A DNA stretch of 31,991 nt from an uncultured Prevotella sp. (GTDB taxonomy: Bacteria; Bacteroidota; Bacteroidia; Bacteroidales; Bacteroidaceae). The stretch's first letter is position 1, and every line of letters starts with the position of its first letter. Below, one piece after another: positions 17,228 through 25,886 of this stretch. The DNA lies in NCBI GenBank assembly GCA_905196835.1, contig CAJJWN010000034.1, positions 1-31,991 on the forward strand, in the 5' to 3' direction. The notes under the pieces were generated by a model. That model did no database searches. It was not told where the DNA came from and worked only from the letters and a program-made list of their open reading frames with translations. A program made the position numbers and the translations under genes.

Positions 17228-18556
17228 ATGAAGACGACTATTTCCATAATACTTTTGAGCCTCGCAGCCCCCGTGGCGGCCACGGCGCAGCAGGCATGGA
17301 CGCTCGACCAATGTGTCAACTACGCGCTGGAGCACTCCACGGAGGTGCGCAGGCAGCACATCGAGCAGAGGCAGAAGCGCGTTGACTACCGCACTGCCCT
17401 GCTCGACTTTCTGCCCGGCGTGTCGGCGCAGGTTGGCGGACAGTACAACTGGGGACGCAACATCGACCCGGAGACCAATACATATAATAATGTGACGACG
17501 TTCAACAACTACTACCAGCTGACGGCCTCCATGCCCCTCTTCGACGGCGGACAGACGTGGAACGCGCTGCGAAAGGCGCGGCTGGCGAAGCGCACTTCGG
17601 CCACAGCCTTGCAGAAGGCGCAGGACGACAAGGCCATAGACATCATGCAGAAGTTCGTCGAAGCCGTCTACGCCATTAAGTCTATCAGCCTCATGCAGGC
17701 CAAGCTCGACGACTCGCAGGCGTTGCTCCACAAGACGCGCCGCCTCTACGAGCTGGGCGAGAAGAGTCGCCCCGACGTGGTGCAGATGGAGAGCCAGGTA
17801 GCCGAAGACGACTACAACCTGCTGCACCAGCGCAACACGGCGCGCCTGGCGGTGCTCGCCCTGAAGTCGGCCATGAACTATCCGGCCTCCGAGCAGTTGC
17901 CGCTCGACACGCTCTTCGCCGCCAAGCCCTGCGCCGTGCCCGGCCACGAGGCCATCGACTACTCGGCCATCGCCGCCAAACCCGACGTAACCATAGCCGA
18001 AGCCAACGCCGAGACGGCGCGCCTCGACTGGAAGATGCAGCGTGCCTCGCTGCTGCCTTCTCTCTATCTTGGCGGCGGCGTATCGACGAGTTACTACAAG
18101 AACCTTACCAGCGGAATGTCTGCCGACGGCTTCCGGGCGCAGATGCGCAACAACCTCGGCGAGTATGTCTACATTACTTTGTCAATACCCCTGTTCTCGC
18201 CAAGCTCCTGGCGCAGCGTGAAACGCGCCAAGGCCGACTACCACCTGGCGCGGCTCGACGTGGAAGACGCGCGCCGCAAGCTCGAGGACGACGCCCGGCA
18301 GGCCGTAACCGACTATGAGGGGTATGTCCGCGAGCAGCGGCAGATGGAGCGCAAGGCGGCCTCCGACTCGCTGGCCTACCGCCTGTCGTACCGCAAGTAT
18401 GAGGAAGGTATGCTCTCAACGTTCGACCTTCATGAGGCGTCACAGACTTATCTCGAGAGCCGCATCACGCTGCTGCAAATGCAGATGATGGCCGCAATAA
18501 AGCAAAGACTTGTCAACTATTACATCAACAACGAACCGTTATGGACATCAAATTAG
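17228..18556 (+). CDS. TolC-family outer-membrane efflux protein
   Basis: Outer-membrane channel of a tripartite exporter. Starting at the ATG at 17228 the protein has 442 residues with a signal peptide (MKTTISIILLSLAAPVAATA, cut near 20). A longer in-frame reading from 17054 would run through the sigma-54 promoter and activator sites and has no signal. The mature protein has the TolC pattern: WTLDQCVNYALEHS at the start, two helical-hairpin halves, beta-barrel segments such as YNWGRNIDPETNTYNNVTTF and YYKNLTSGMSADGFRAQMR, and SIPLFSPSSWRSVKRAKADY in the second half. It overlaps the adaptor gene by 16 bp. Confidence 0.93.
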   Translation: MKTTISIILLSLAAPVAATAQQAWTLDQCVNYALEHSTEVRRQHIEQRQKRVDYRTALLDFLPGVSAQVGGQYNWGRNIDPETNTYNNVTTFNNYYQLTASMPLFDGGQTWNALRKARLAKRTSATALQKAQDDKAIDIMQKFVEAVYAIKSISLMQAKLDDSQALLHKTRRLYELGEKSRPDVVQMESQVAEDDYNLLHQRNTARLAVLALKSAMNYPASEQLPLDTLFAAKPCAVPGHEAIDYSAIAAKPDVTIAEANAETARLDWKMQRASLLPSLYLGGGVSTSYYKNLTSGMSADGFRAQMRNNLGEYVYITLSIPLFSPSSWRSVKRAKADYHLARLDVEDARRKLEDDARQAVTDYEGYVREQRQMERKAASDSLAYRLSYRKYEEGMLSTFDLHEASQTYLESRITLLQMQMMAAIKQRLVNYYINNEPLWTSN

Positions 18557-19794
18557 AACAGAAGAAGTACCGCATACCGAAGAGATACCGCCCGCTCGTC
18601 ATCGGCGGCGTGGCGGTAATGGCCGTATTGGCGTGGCTCGCGCTTGGAAACTTCTCGTCAACCCTGCGCGTTGACCGCCGCGGACTTAGCATCGGAGAGG
18701 TCAAGGACGCACAGTTTGACGACTATGTGAGCGTGGACGGCAGCGTAGTACCCATCCAGGTGGTGCAGATTTCGCCCGAAGAGGGCGGCGTAGTGCTTGA
18801 AAAGGTGCTCGAAGAGGGTGCGCATGTGAAGAAGGGCGACGTCATAATACGCCTCAACAACTCAAACCTCGACCTGCAAATACTCAACGCCGAGAGCGAG
18901 CTGGCCGAGAAACAGAACATGCTGCGCAGCACGCAGCTGTCCTTGGAGCAGGACAACCTCAACAACCGCAACGAGGCTTTGCAGCTCAAGATGGACGTGC
19001 AGGCCAAGCGGCGCGCCTTCAACCACCAGGAGGCTCTGTACAAGGAGGAGCTGAACTCGCGCGAAGAGTACCTTAAAGCAAAGGAAGACTACGAGCTGGC
19101 GGTGCAGAAGAACGAGCTGATACAGCAGCGCCTGGCGAAGACCAAGGAGCTTAACCGCGCCCAGGTGGCGCAGATGTCGAGCGACCTGGCATCCATGCGC
19201 AAGAACGTTGAGCTTGTACGCGAGCGCAAGGCGAAGCTGGACGTGCGCTCGACCATCGACGGCGAAATCGGACTGCTCGACGTGGAGCTGGGGCAGAGCA
19301 TATCGCCGGGGCAGAAGGTGGGCGTAGTCAACGACCTGAGCGACTACAAGGTGGAGGCGCAGGTTGACGAGCATTACATCGACCGGGTGCATACGGGGCT
19401 GCAAGCCACGTTCGAGCAGAACGGCAAGAAGTATCTTTTGCGCGTGCGCAAGGTGTTCCCCGAAGTGCGCGAGGGGCGTTTCAAAATAGACTTCGTGTTC
19501 ACCGGCGAGCGGCCTAAGAACATACGCACGGGTCAGACGTACTACGTCGACCTGCAATTAGGCGAGGCCAAGAAGGCCGTAATCATCCCCAAGGGAACAT
19601 TCTACAGCGTTACTGGCGGCTCGTGGATATTCGTTCTCGACAAGGAAGGGCGCAAGGCGTACCGCCGCAACATACGCATAGGCCGCCAGAACCCGCAGTA
19701 TTACGAAGTGCTTGAAGGCTTGGAACCGGGCGAACGGGTGATAGTCAGCGGCTACGAGGGGTACAAGGACAACGACGTGCTGGTGCTGGAATGA
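18541..19794 (+). CDS. Periplasmic adaptor (membrane-fusion) protein, HlyD/MacA-like
   Basis: Links the inner-membrane ABC permeases to the TolC channel. 417 residues: a short cytosolic N terminus, a membrane anchor (about 20-40, LVIGGVAVMAVLAWLALG), a biotinyl-lipoyl half motif (GGVVLEKVLEEGAHVKKGDV), a long coiled-coil hairpin (about 110-235), the second lipoyl half (IDGEIGLLDVELGQSISPGQ), then beta-barrel and membrane-proximal domains ending LEPGERVIVSGYEGY. The gene overlaps tolC by 16 bp, so the two are translationally coupled. A 361-bp repeat-filled spacer separates it from the first permease. Confidence 0.93.
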   Translation: MDIKLEQKKYRIPKRYRPLVIGGVAVMAVLAWLALGNFSSTLRVDRRGLSIGEVKDAQFDDYVSVDGSVVPIQVVQISPEEGGVVLEKVLEEGAHVKKGDVIIRLNNSNLDLQILNAESELAEKQNMLRSTQLSLEQDNLNNRNEALQLKMDVQAKRRAFNHQEALYKEELNSREEYLKAKEDYELAVQKNELIQQRLAKTKELNRAQVAQMSSDLASMRKNVELVRERKAKLDVRSTIDGEIGLLDVELGQSISPGQKVGVVNDLSDYKVEAQVDEHYIDRVHTGLQATFEQNGKKYLLRVRKVFPEVREGRFKIDFVFTGERPKNIRTGQTYYVDLQLGEAKKAVIIPKGTFYSVTGGSWIFVLDKEGRKAYRRNIRIGRQNPQYYEVLEGLEPGERVIVSGYEGYKDNDVLVLE

Positions 19795-19799
19795 AGCAG

Positions 19800-19893
19800 A
19801 CACCCACCCCAACCCTCCCGAAGGGAGGGAGCTTAGAATGCCTTGAGCAATGGCGTATAGAGCGTATTGGGCTCATCTGTCCCATTGGGCTTA
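19800..19893 (-). repeat. Right arm of inverted repeat E
   Basis: Begins 6 bp after the adaptor stop codon. It holds CACCCACCCCAACCCTCCCG, AAGGGAGGGAGCTTAGAATG and TGTCCCATTGGGCTTA, the near reverse complement of 16951-17045. Together the arms enclose the activator sites, sigma-54 promoter, tolC and the adaptor gene. Confidence 0.85.
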
Positions 19894-19916
19894 ACCAACG
19901 GTTTTGTAAAAAACGG

Positions 19917-20006
19917 CAAACGGCGTTGCAAAAGGCCACCTTTCAGGCTATAAAAGGCCACCTTTTAGAGGCTAAAAGACGGCCTTTTAGAAAGCGATTG
20001 ATAATC
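19917..20006. repeat. Family B palindromic element, copy 5
   Basis: Three AAAAGG-type palindromic blocks at 22-bp spacing, ending in TTGATAATCAA. Orientation is opposite to copy 4. It lies between the right E arm and element A1. Confidence 0.88.
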
Positions 20007-20021
20007 AATAGGTTAAACAGC

Positions 20022-20138
20022 AGCCCCCTCCCGACCTCCCCGAGGGGAGGAGAATGGATGCGAAACAATAAGTAAACATTATATATCAATAAACACAAGC
20101 TACCAAATTCCTCCCCTCGGGGAGGTTAGGAGGGGGCT
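20022..20138. repeat. MITE-like element A, copy 1
   Basis: Inverted ends AGCCCCCTCCCGACCTCCCC...GAGGAG and CTCCCCTCGGGGAGGTTAGG...GGGGCT enclose about 55 bp of A/T-rich sequence. The interior (GGATGC...CAATAAGTAAAC...AATAAACA) is homologous in copies 2 and 3. It ends 17 bp before the first permease ATG. Confidence 0.88.
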
Positions 20139-20155
20139 TCAAAATCACATAGAGC

Positions 20156-22513
20156 ATGACCAACTTCAACCTGAAAAGCTACTTCACGTTCCTCTCGCGG
20201 AACAAGGCCTACACGGCGGTAAACGTCTTCGGACTGGCCGTCAGCCTGATGTTCGTCATCATAATAGGCGTGTACACGTGGCAGGAGTACAGCGTTGACC
20301 GTCAGCACAGCAAGGCGAAGCGCATCTACAACATAGGCCTCAACATGGACGAAGGCGCATGGCGCACGGCCAACTGCCACCACGGGGTGCTGCGTTACCT
20401 GCGCTCCCACTACCCGGAAATAGAACAGACATGCGGCTTTACGGCAGGAAGCCTGAAGCTGAAGGACAACGGCAACTTTGTCAACATATATGTATTAGAG
20501 GCCGACTCGACGTTTTTCTCAATGTTCGACTATCCCCTTCTGCACGGCAACCGCGCCACCTGCCTCGCCCAGAAGGGCAACATCGTGCTGACGGAGAGCT
20601 TTGCGCGCCGCTTCTTCGGCACTGACGACGTTGTGGGACGCACCGTGACTACCGCCGGCAACAGGCATTTCCGCGTAACGGGAGTGGTCAAGGACTTTGA
20701 CAATACCATCATCGACAAAGACTTCCAAGGCGTAATAGACTTCTCATATACAGACAACGCCGCCAACATAGACGAGAATTTTCCCAACATGGTGAACATA
20801 ACCGGCGCGGCATCGTTCGTCCAGGTGCGCGAATGCTGCGACTTCGCGGCCAAGCAGAAAGACGTTGACGCCTTCTTCCAGACGTTCTGGCCGGGCTATC
20901 ATCCTATACTAACGCGGCTTGACAAGTTGTATTTCTCGGGCCTTGACGCCTTCCTCATGCAGACGGGCAACCTCACTTTGGTTAAGATTTTGTTCGCCGT
21001 GGGCGTTGTAATACTGCTCTTCTCCATAATGAACTACGTCAACCTGACCGTAGCCCAGAGCGGTTACAGGACAAGGGAGATGGCTACGCGCCGCCTCTTC
21101 GGCTGCCAAAGGAGTGTCGTCGGTGCCAACATGTTCATGGAGTCGTTGGTAATGTGCCTGCTGTCGCTCGTCATCGCCGTGGCGTTGGCCTGCGTCTGCG
21201 CGCCTTACGCAGGCCGACTATTGGACACGAAGCTCGACCTCGGCGTGCTCACCAGCCCGCTTACAGTTGCCATAACGGCTGCATTCATCATCATTGTGAG
21301 CATTGCCGCAGGCGCGCTTCCTGCCACAATACTGTCAAGGGTGAAGCCCATCGAGGTGGTGCGCGGCACGTTCCGCAAGCAGACCAAGATGCTCTTCTCG
21401 CGCGTATTCATAACCGTGCAGAACGTAATCACTATCGCCATGCTGGCCTGCGCTATAATAATGTCGCTCCAGATGCTGCATCTTGCGAAAGCGCCGCTGG
21501 GTTTCAACACCGAGAACATCATCTGCATAGAGTACCCCGACGACTATACCAGCCGGCATTCGGGCGAGTTTGAAGACCGCCTGCGCGCCCTGCCGTTCGT
21601 CAAGGCGGTAGCTCCGTCATACGGAACGCCGGCCGACGGCGGCAACAACCGCACCATAACGTTTGAAGGAGAGAAGCGCGAATGGTCGTTCCAGTTCATC
21701 AGCGGCACGCCCGAAATGATGAAAATCTACGGTCTTACGCTAAAAAACGACCTGCACGCCGAGGGCGACAGCATCGTCTACCTTAACGACATGGCCTTGC
21801 AGGCGTTGCAAATGAAGTCTACGGACAGGCATTTAAGCAACCGCTACGACCAGATTTGCTTCAACAGCTTCCGCCCCGGGGCGCGGTTCGGTGGCGTGCT
21901 CAACGACTTCCGCCTGCGCAACATACTCGAAGAGCAGCACCCGGTGCTTGTGCAGGTGTGCAACAAGGTGGAAGAGCCTTGGAGCATATCAATCCTCGTA
22001 GAGGGCGACCCTGTGGAGGCATACGCCGAAATCAAGAAGGTGTACAAGGACTTGTTCCACGAGGATGTGGACGAGACTGCCTCGCCGTTCGTTGACAAGC
22101 AGGTGCAGGCGCGCTTCAAACAGGAGCGGCGCACAACGCAAATCGTGACGCTCTTCGCCTTCATCGCCATAGTAATATCGCTGCTCGGACTGGTCGCAAT
22201 GTCAACATACTTCATCCAGCAAAGGGCTAAGGAAATAGCCATACGCAAGGTGTTCGGCTCTACGGGCAACCAAATCCGCACGCGCCTCATACGTTCCTTC
22301 CTGCTGTATGTAGGCATAGCGTTCATAATAGCAGTGCCAATCATCGTGTACTTCATGAGCGGTTGGATAGCGCAATACAGCTACCGCATCACCTGGTGGC
22401 CGTACATCTTCGTGGCAGGCCTCATCGTTTTGCTGATAAGCTACGCCGCCGTGGCCGTGCAGAGCTGGATTGCGGCAGGCGAAAACCCGGTGAAGAATAT
22501 AAAACAAGAATAG
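20156..22513 (+). CDS. FtsX/MacB-type ABC permease 1
   Basis: Inner-membrane permease of 785 residues with a duplicated layout. Helix 1 (about 20-40) is followed by a periplasmic MacB-type domain and an FtsX block with three helices (about 275-298, 331-352, 367-390). Helix 5 (416-440) is followed by a second periplasmic domain and a last FtsX block (662-685, 712-735, 747-770). Eight helices in one chain would equal a MacB dimer. It carries no ATPase domain; the only ATPase in the locus is at 31119. The N terminus, the helix blocks and the C-terminal tail ending NPVKNIKQE are nearly identical in permeases 2 and 3, while the periplasmic parts differ. Start 20156 gives the same N terminus (FNLKSYFTFLSRNKAYTAVN) as its paralogues. 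Confidence 0.92.
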   Translation: MTNFNLKSYFTFLSRNKAYTAVNVFGLAVSLMFVIIIGVYTWQEYSVDRQHSKAKRIYNIGLNMDEGAWRTANCHHGVLRYLRSHYPEIEQTCGFTAGSLKLKDNGNFVNIYVLEADSTFFSMFDYPLLHGNRATCLAQKGNIVLTESFARRFFGTDDVVGRTVTTAGNRHFRVTGVVKDFDNTIIDKDFQGVIDFSYTDNAANIDENFPNMVNITGAASFVQVRECCDFAAKQKDVDAFFQTFWPGYHPILTRLDKLYFSGLDAFLMQTGNLTLVKILFAVGVVILLFSIMNYVNLTVAQSGYRTREMATRRLFGCQRSVVGANMFMESLVMCLLSLVIAVALACVCAPYAGRLLDTKLDLGVLTSPLTVAITAAFIIIVSIAAGALPATILSRVKPIEVVRGTFRKQTKMLFSRVFITVQNVITIAMLACAIIMSLQMLHLAKAPLGFNTENIICIEYPDDYTSRHSGEFEDRLRALPFVKAVAPSYGTPADGGNNRTITFEGEKREWSFQFISGTPEMMKIYGLTLKNDLHAEGDSIVYLNDMALQALQMKSTDRHLSNRYDQICFNSFRPGARFGGVLNDFRLRNILEEQHPVLVQVCNKVEEPWSISILVEGDPVEAYAEIKKVYKDLFHEDVDETASPFVDKQVQARFKQERRTTQIVTLFAFIAIVISLLGLVAMSTYFIQQRAKEIAIRKVFGSTGNQIRTRLIRSFLLYVGIAFIIAVPIIVYFMSGWIAQYSYRITWWPYIFVAGLIVLLISYAAVAVQSWIAAGENPVKNIKQE

Positions 22514-22518
22514 AGAAA

Positions 22519-22658
22519 CAGCCCCCTCCCGACCTCAACGGAAGCCCCCTCCCGACCTCCCCGAGGGGAGGAGACAGGATGCAGGACCATAAATAAACAT
22601 GATAGTTAATAAACAAAAGCAACCCAATCCCTCCCCTCGGGGAGGTTAGGTGGGGGCT
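22519..22658. repeat. MITE-like element A, copy 2
   Basis: Same element as 20022-20138 but with the left end doubled: AGCCCCCTCCCGACCTCAACGG precedes a full arm. Copy 3 shares this doubling. It lies 5 bp after the permease 1 stop, at the start of the 502-bp spacer 22514-23015, which holds A, B, C and D in that order and no gene. Confidence 0.88.
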
Positions 22659-22672
22659 CATATGCCGTCAAT

Positions 22673-22772
22673 CGCATTGCAAAAGGTGGCCTTTCAGGCT
22701 GTAAAAGGCCACCTTTTAGAGGCCAAAAGACGGCCTTTTGCAATGTGATTGATAACGCACTGATAATCAAAT
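22673..22772. repeat. Family B palindromic element, copy 6
   Basis: Three 15-bp AAAAGGNNNNCTTTT blocks (AAAAGGTGGCCTTTC, AAAAGGCCACCTTTT, AAAAGACGGCCTTTT) at 22-bp spacing, then CTGATAATCAAAT at 22759-22771. Same order and orientation as copies 7 and 8. Confidence 0.9.
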
Positions 22773-22816
22773 AATTACAAAACAAGTAAAGAACGATGAC
22801 AACACACTGGAGCGAA

Positions 22817-22945
22817 CACCCTTTGTAGGGACATAATTCATTATGTCCGCGCGTTTTGAAAAAACGCATCTCCACACTATTTCCTACTGAAATACGCCTC
22901 TACGAGGCGTGCGGACATAATGAATTATGTCCCTACAAAAGGGTG
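22817..22945. repeat. MITE-like element C, complete copy
   Basis: The left arm CACCCTTTGTAGGGACATAA and right arm TTATGTCCCTACAAAAGGGTG are inverted copies. Each continues into a second palindrome CATAATTCATTATG. The interior of about 60 bp has no open frame of note. Confidence 0.88.
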
Positions 22946-22960
22946 TTAACGCGGCAAACA

Positions 22961-23011
22961 ACACCATAAAACCGTATAACCGCATAACCCAACAACCGTA
23001 AAACCGTAAAC
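22961..23011. repeat. Short-repeat tract D upstream of permease 2
   Basis: Degenerate 8-10-bp units (AACCGTATAACC, AACCGTAAAACC, GCATAACCC) run up to 4 bp before the ATG. The tract is preceded by GCGGCAAACAACACC, a box also found ahead of permeases 3 and 4. Confidence 0.85.
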
Positions 23012-23015
23012 AAGC

Positions 23016-25370
23016 ATGACCAACTTCAACCTAAAAAGCTACTTCACGTTCCTCTCGCGGAACAAGGCGTACACGGCGGTAAACGTGTTCGGACTGGCCG
23101 TCAGCCTGATGTTCGTCATCATCATCGGCCTATACACATGGCAGGAGTACAGCATCGACCGCCAGCACGGCAAGGCCGACCGCATATACAACATCGGTTT
23201 GGAAGCAGGCGACGGCAACAAGACGGCCAACTGCCACCACATCGCCTTGCGATACCTGCGCGACAGGTTTCCCGAAGTGGAGCTTACGTGCGGCTTCACG
23301 ACAGAAAAGATGAAGCTGAAGGATAACGACGCCTTTGTCAACATTGACGTGATGGAGGCAGACTCGACGTTCTTCTCCATGTTCGACTTCCCCCTTCTCT
23401 ACGGCGACCGCGCCACATGCCTCATGCAGAAAGGCAACATCGTGCTGACGGAGAGCTCCGCGCGCCGCCTGTTCGGCACGTCCAACGCCGTAGGACGCGA
23501 CATAACGACGGCCGACAACAGCCACTTCCGCGTCACGGGAGTGGTCAAAGACTTCGACAACACCATCATCGACAAGGACATCGACGCAATCATCGACTTC
23601 TCCTTCTGCACCAACAATGCCAACAAGGACGAGTATTTCCGCCAAGTAGCCAACTATCTGCAAGCCTCGGTGTTCGTCCAGGTGCATGAGGGCAGCGACT
23701 TCTCCGCCAGGCAAAAGGACGTGGAAAAGATGTTCAGCGAGCTTAACAATGACATGCATCCCGTCATAACGCGCCTCGACCGGCTGTATTTCTCAGGCCT
23801 TAGCGCCTACGCCGGGCTGCGCCTTGGCAACCTTACGCTGGTAAGGGTGCTCTTCGCCGTGGCCCTGGTAATACTGCTTTTCTCCATAATGAACTACGTA
23901 AACCTTACCGTTGCGCAGGCCGGTTACCGCGCAAGAGAGATGGCTACGCGCCGCCTCTTCGGCTGTAACAAGGGCAGAATCTGTGTCAACCTCTTCACCG
24001 AATCGCTTGTAATGTGCGCCGTGTCGCTGCTTTTCGCCGTGTCGCTGGCCTGCGTCTGCGCCCCGTATGCCGACCGCCTGCTCGACACCCGCATTGACCT
24101 TGCGCTGCTGCTCACGCCCTCAAGCATAGGCATTATAGCGGCTTTCGTGCTCGCGGTGAGCTTCATGGCCGGCATAATCCCCGCCACAATACTGTCTCGG
24201 GTAAAGCCAATCGAAGTGGTGCGCGGCACGTTCCGCAAGCAGACCAAGATGCTCTTCTCGCGCGTTTTCATAACCGTGCAGAATGTAATCACCATCGTTA
24301 TGCTGGCCTGCGCATTCATCATGGCGCGCCAGATGCAGCATCTTACCAAAGCTCCGCTGGGTTTTAACACCGAGAACATCATCAGCCTGAAACTGAACTA
24401 CGGCTCAGACAGAGACCCTTCGGGGCAATTCGCCGACAAGTTGCGCACCTTGCCTTTCGTGAAAGCGGTGGCCCTGTCCTACGGAACACCGGCTAACGGC
24501 GGCGGCGACCCGTCAGTTCAGTTTGAAGGAGACAAGGATAAAAGTACATTCAACGTAATAACGGGCACGCCGGAGCTAATGAAGATATACGGCATAAAGG
24601 TGAAAAAGGACTTCAATGTGAAGGGTGACAGCATCGTTTACCTTAACGACAATGCCCTGTATTACCTTAAAATGGAGCCTAACTCGGCACATACAAGCGC
24701 CCGTTTCGGCATTATGCCGTTGCTCTTCGGCGGCAATCCAAGGTACGGCGGCATTATAAACGACTTCAAAGTGCGCGACATACGCCAGAACATAAAGGGA
24801 CTCATCGTGCTGGTGTGCAACAAAATAATCCAGCCGCGCAACATATCAATCCTCGTTGAGGGTGACCCTGTGGAGGCATACAAGCAAATCAAGGACATAT
24901 ATAAAGAGGTGTTCCGCGAGGATGTGGACGAAAGCACGCCGCCGTTCATCGACAAGCAGATAGAGCAACGCTTCGAACAGGAGCTGCGCGTGTCGAAGAT
25001 TGTATCGCTATTCGCCGCCATCGCCATCATCATCTCGCTCTTGGGGCTGGTCGCAATGTCAACATATTTCATACAGCAAAGGGCCAAGGAAATCGCAATA
25101 CGCAAGGTGTTCGGCTCTACGGGCAACCAAGTGCGCCGCCGGTTGATACACTCTTTCCTGCTGTATGTAGGCATAGCGTTCATAATAGCAGTGCCAATCA
25201 TCGTGTACTTCATGGCCGACTGGATAGCGCAATACAGCTACCGCATCACGTGGTGGCCGTACATCATAGTGGCAGGCCTCATCGTCCTGCTAATAAGCTA
25301 CGCCGCCGTGGCCGTACAAAGTTGGATTGCGGCAGGCGAAAACCCGGTGAAGAATATAAAGCAGGAGTAA
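23016..25370 (+). CDS. FtsX/MacB-type ABC permease 2
   Basis: 784-residue paralogue of permease 1 with the same eight-helix, two-periplasmic-domain plan and no ATPase domain. The first 50 residues and the last 110 are nearly identical to permease 1, including YFIQQRAKEIAIRKVFGSTG and the tail NPVKNIKQE. The periplasmic regions (about 50-265 and 445-655) differ clearly, for example SDRDPSGQFADKLRTLPFVK in place of the permease 1 sequence. This suggests a conserved engine with changed substrate- or partner-facing parts. The ATG at 23016 follows tract D directly. It is probably co-transcribed with its neighbours unless the spacer hairpins stop transcription. Confidence 0.92.
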   Translation: MTNFNLKSYFTFLSRNKAYTAVNVFGLAVSLMFVIIIGLYTWQEYSIDRQHGKADRIYNIGLEAGDGNKTANCHHIALRYLRDRFPEVELTCGFTTEKMKLKDNDAFVNIDVMEADSTFFSMFDFPLLYGDRATCLMQKGNIVLTESSARRLFGTSNAVGRDITTADNSHFRVTGVVKDFDNTIIDKDIDAIIDFSFCTNNANKDEYFRQVANYLQASVFVQVHEGSDFSARQKDVEKMFSELNNDMHPVITRLDRLYFSGLSAYAGLRLGNLTLVRVLFAVALVILLFSIMNYVNLTVAQAGYRAREMATRRLFGCNKGRICVNLFTESLVMCAVSLLFAVSLACVCAPYADRLLDTRIDLALLLTPSSIGIIAAFVLAVSFMAGIIPATILSRVKPIEVVRGTFRKQTKMLFSRVFITVQNVITIVMLACAFIMARQMQHLTKAPLGFNTENIISLKLNYGSDRDPSGQFADKLRTLPFVKAVALSYGTPANGGGDPSVQFEGDKDKSTFNVITGTPELMKIYGIKVKKDFNVKGDSIVYLNDNALYYLKMEPNSAHTSARFGIMPLLFGGNPRYGGIINDFKVRDIRQNIKGLIVLVCNKIIQPRNISILVEGDPVEAYKQIKDIYKEVFREDVDESTPPFIDKQIEQRFEQELRVSKIVSLFAAIAIIISLLGLVAMSTYFIQQRAKEIAIRKVFGSTGNQVRRRLIHSFLLYVGIAFIIAVPIIVYFMADWIAQYSYRITWWPYIIVAGLIVLLISYAAVAVQSWIAAGENPVKNIKQE

Positions 25371-25376
25371 AAGAGA

Positions 25377-25515
25377 AGCCCCCTCCCAACCTCAACGGAA
25401 GCCCCCTCCCGACCTCCCCGAGGGGAGGAGAAAGGATGCTGAACCATAAATAAACATGATAGTCAATAAACAAAAACAACCCAATTCCTCCCCTCGGGGA
25501 GGTTAGGAGGGGGCT
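25377..25515. repeat. MITE-like element A, copy 3
   Basis: Close copy of 22519-22658, including the doubled left end (CCAACCTCAACGGAAGCCCC). It opens the 516-bp spacer 25371-25886, which carries A, B, C and D in the same order as the previous spacer and no gene. Confidence 0.88.
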
Positions 25516-25526
25516 CATATGCCGTT

Positions 25527-25634
25527 AATCGCATTGCAAAAGGTGGCCTTTCAGGCTGTAAAAGGCCACCTTTTAGAGGCCAAAAGACGGCCTTTTGCAG
25601 AGCCGTAAGTAACATGCTGATAATCAAGACATTA
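25527..25634. repeat. Family B palindromic element, copy 7
   Basis: Three AAAAGG-type blocks almost identical to copy 6, followed by GCTGATAATCAAG. It holds the same place in its spacer as copy 6. Confidence 0.9.
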
Positions 25635-25672
25635 TGAAAATGGTAGAAAATAATGACAACATACCGGGGCGA

Positions 25673-25801
25673 ACACCCTTTGTAGGGACATAATTCATTA
25701 TGTCCGCGCGCCACGAAGGGGGCGCATGAACCCAAGCGCAACACATTAAATACGTTCTTTCAGAACGTACGGACATAATAAATTATGTCCCTACAAAGGA
25801 T
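25673..25801. repeat. MITE-like element C, second complete copy
   Basis: The left arm ACACCCTTTGTAGGGACATA is the inverse of the right arm TATGTCCCTACAAAGGAT. The interior differs from the copy at 22817 (for example ACGTTCTTTCAGAACGT at its right side), so only the arms and layout are conserved. Confidence 0.88.
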
Positions 25802-25820
25802 GGCAACGCGGCAAACCTCA

Positions 25821-25877
25821 CCGTAAAACCGTATAACCGCACAACCCAATAACCGTATAAAAACAACCGTATAACCA
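25821..25877. repeat. Short-repeat tract D upstream of permease 3
   Basis: Units AACCGTATAACC, CCGTAAAACC and ACAACCCAATAACC fill the 60 bp before the ATG at 25887. The tract is preceded by the shared GCGGCAAACCTCACC box. Confidence 0.85.
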
Positions 25878-25886
25878 CAATATACA

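Noticed and set aside
16827..20006. Composite transposon carrying tolC and the adaptor
   Set aside because: The inverted flanks are suggestive, but there is no transposase, no target duplication was identified, and the genes match the rest of the operon in composition and function. It is kept only as an inversion hypothesis.
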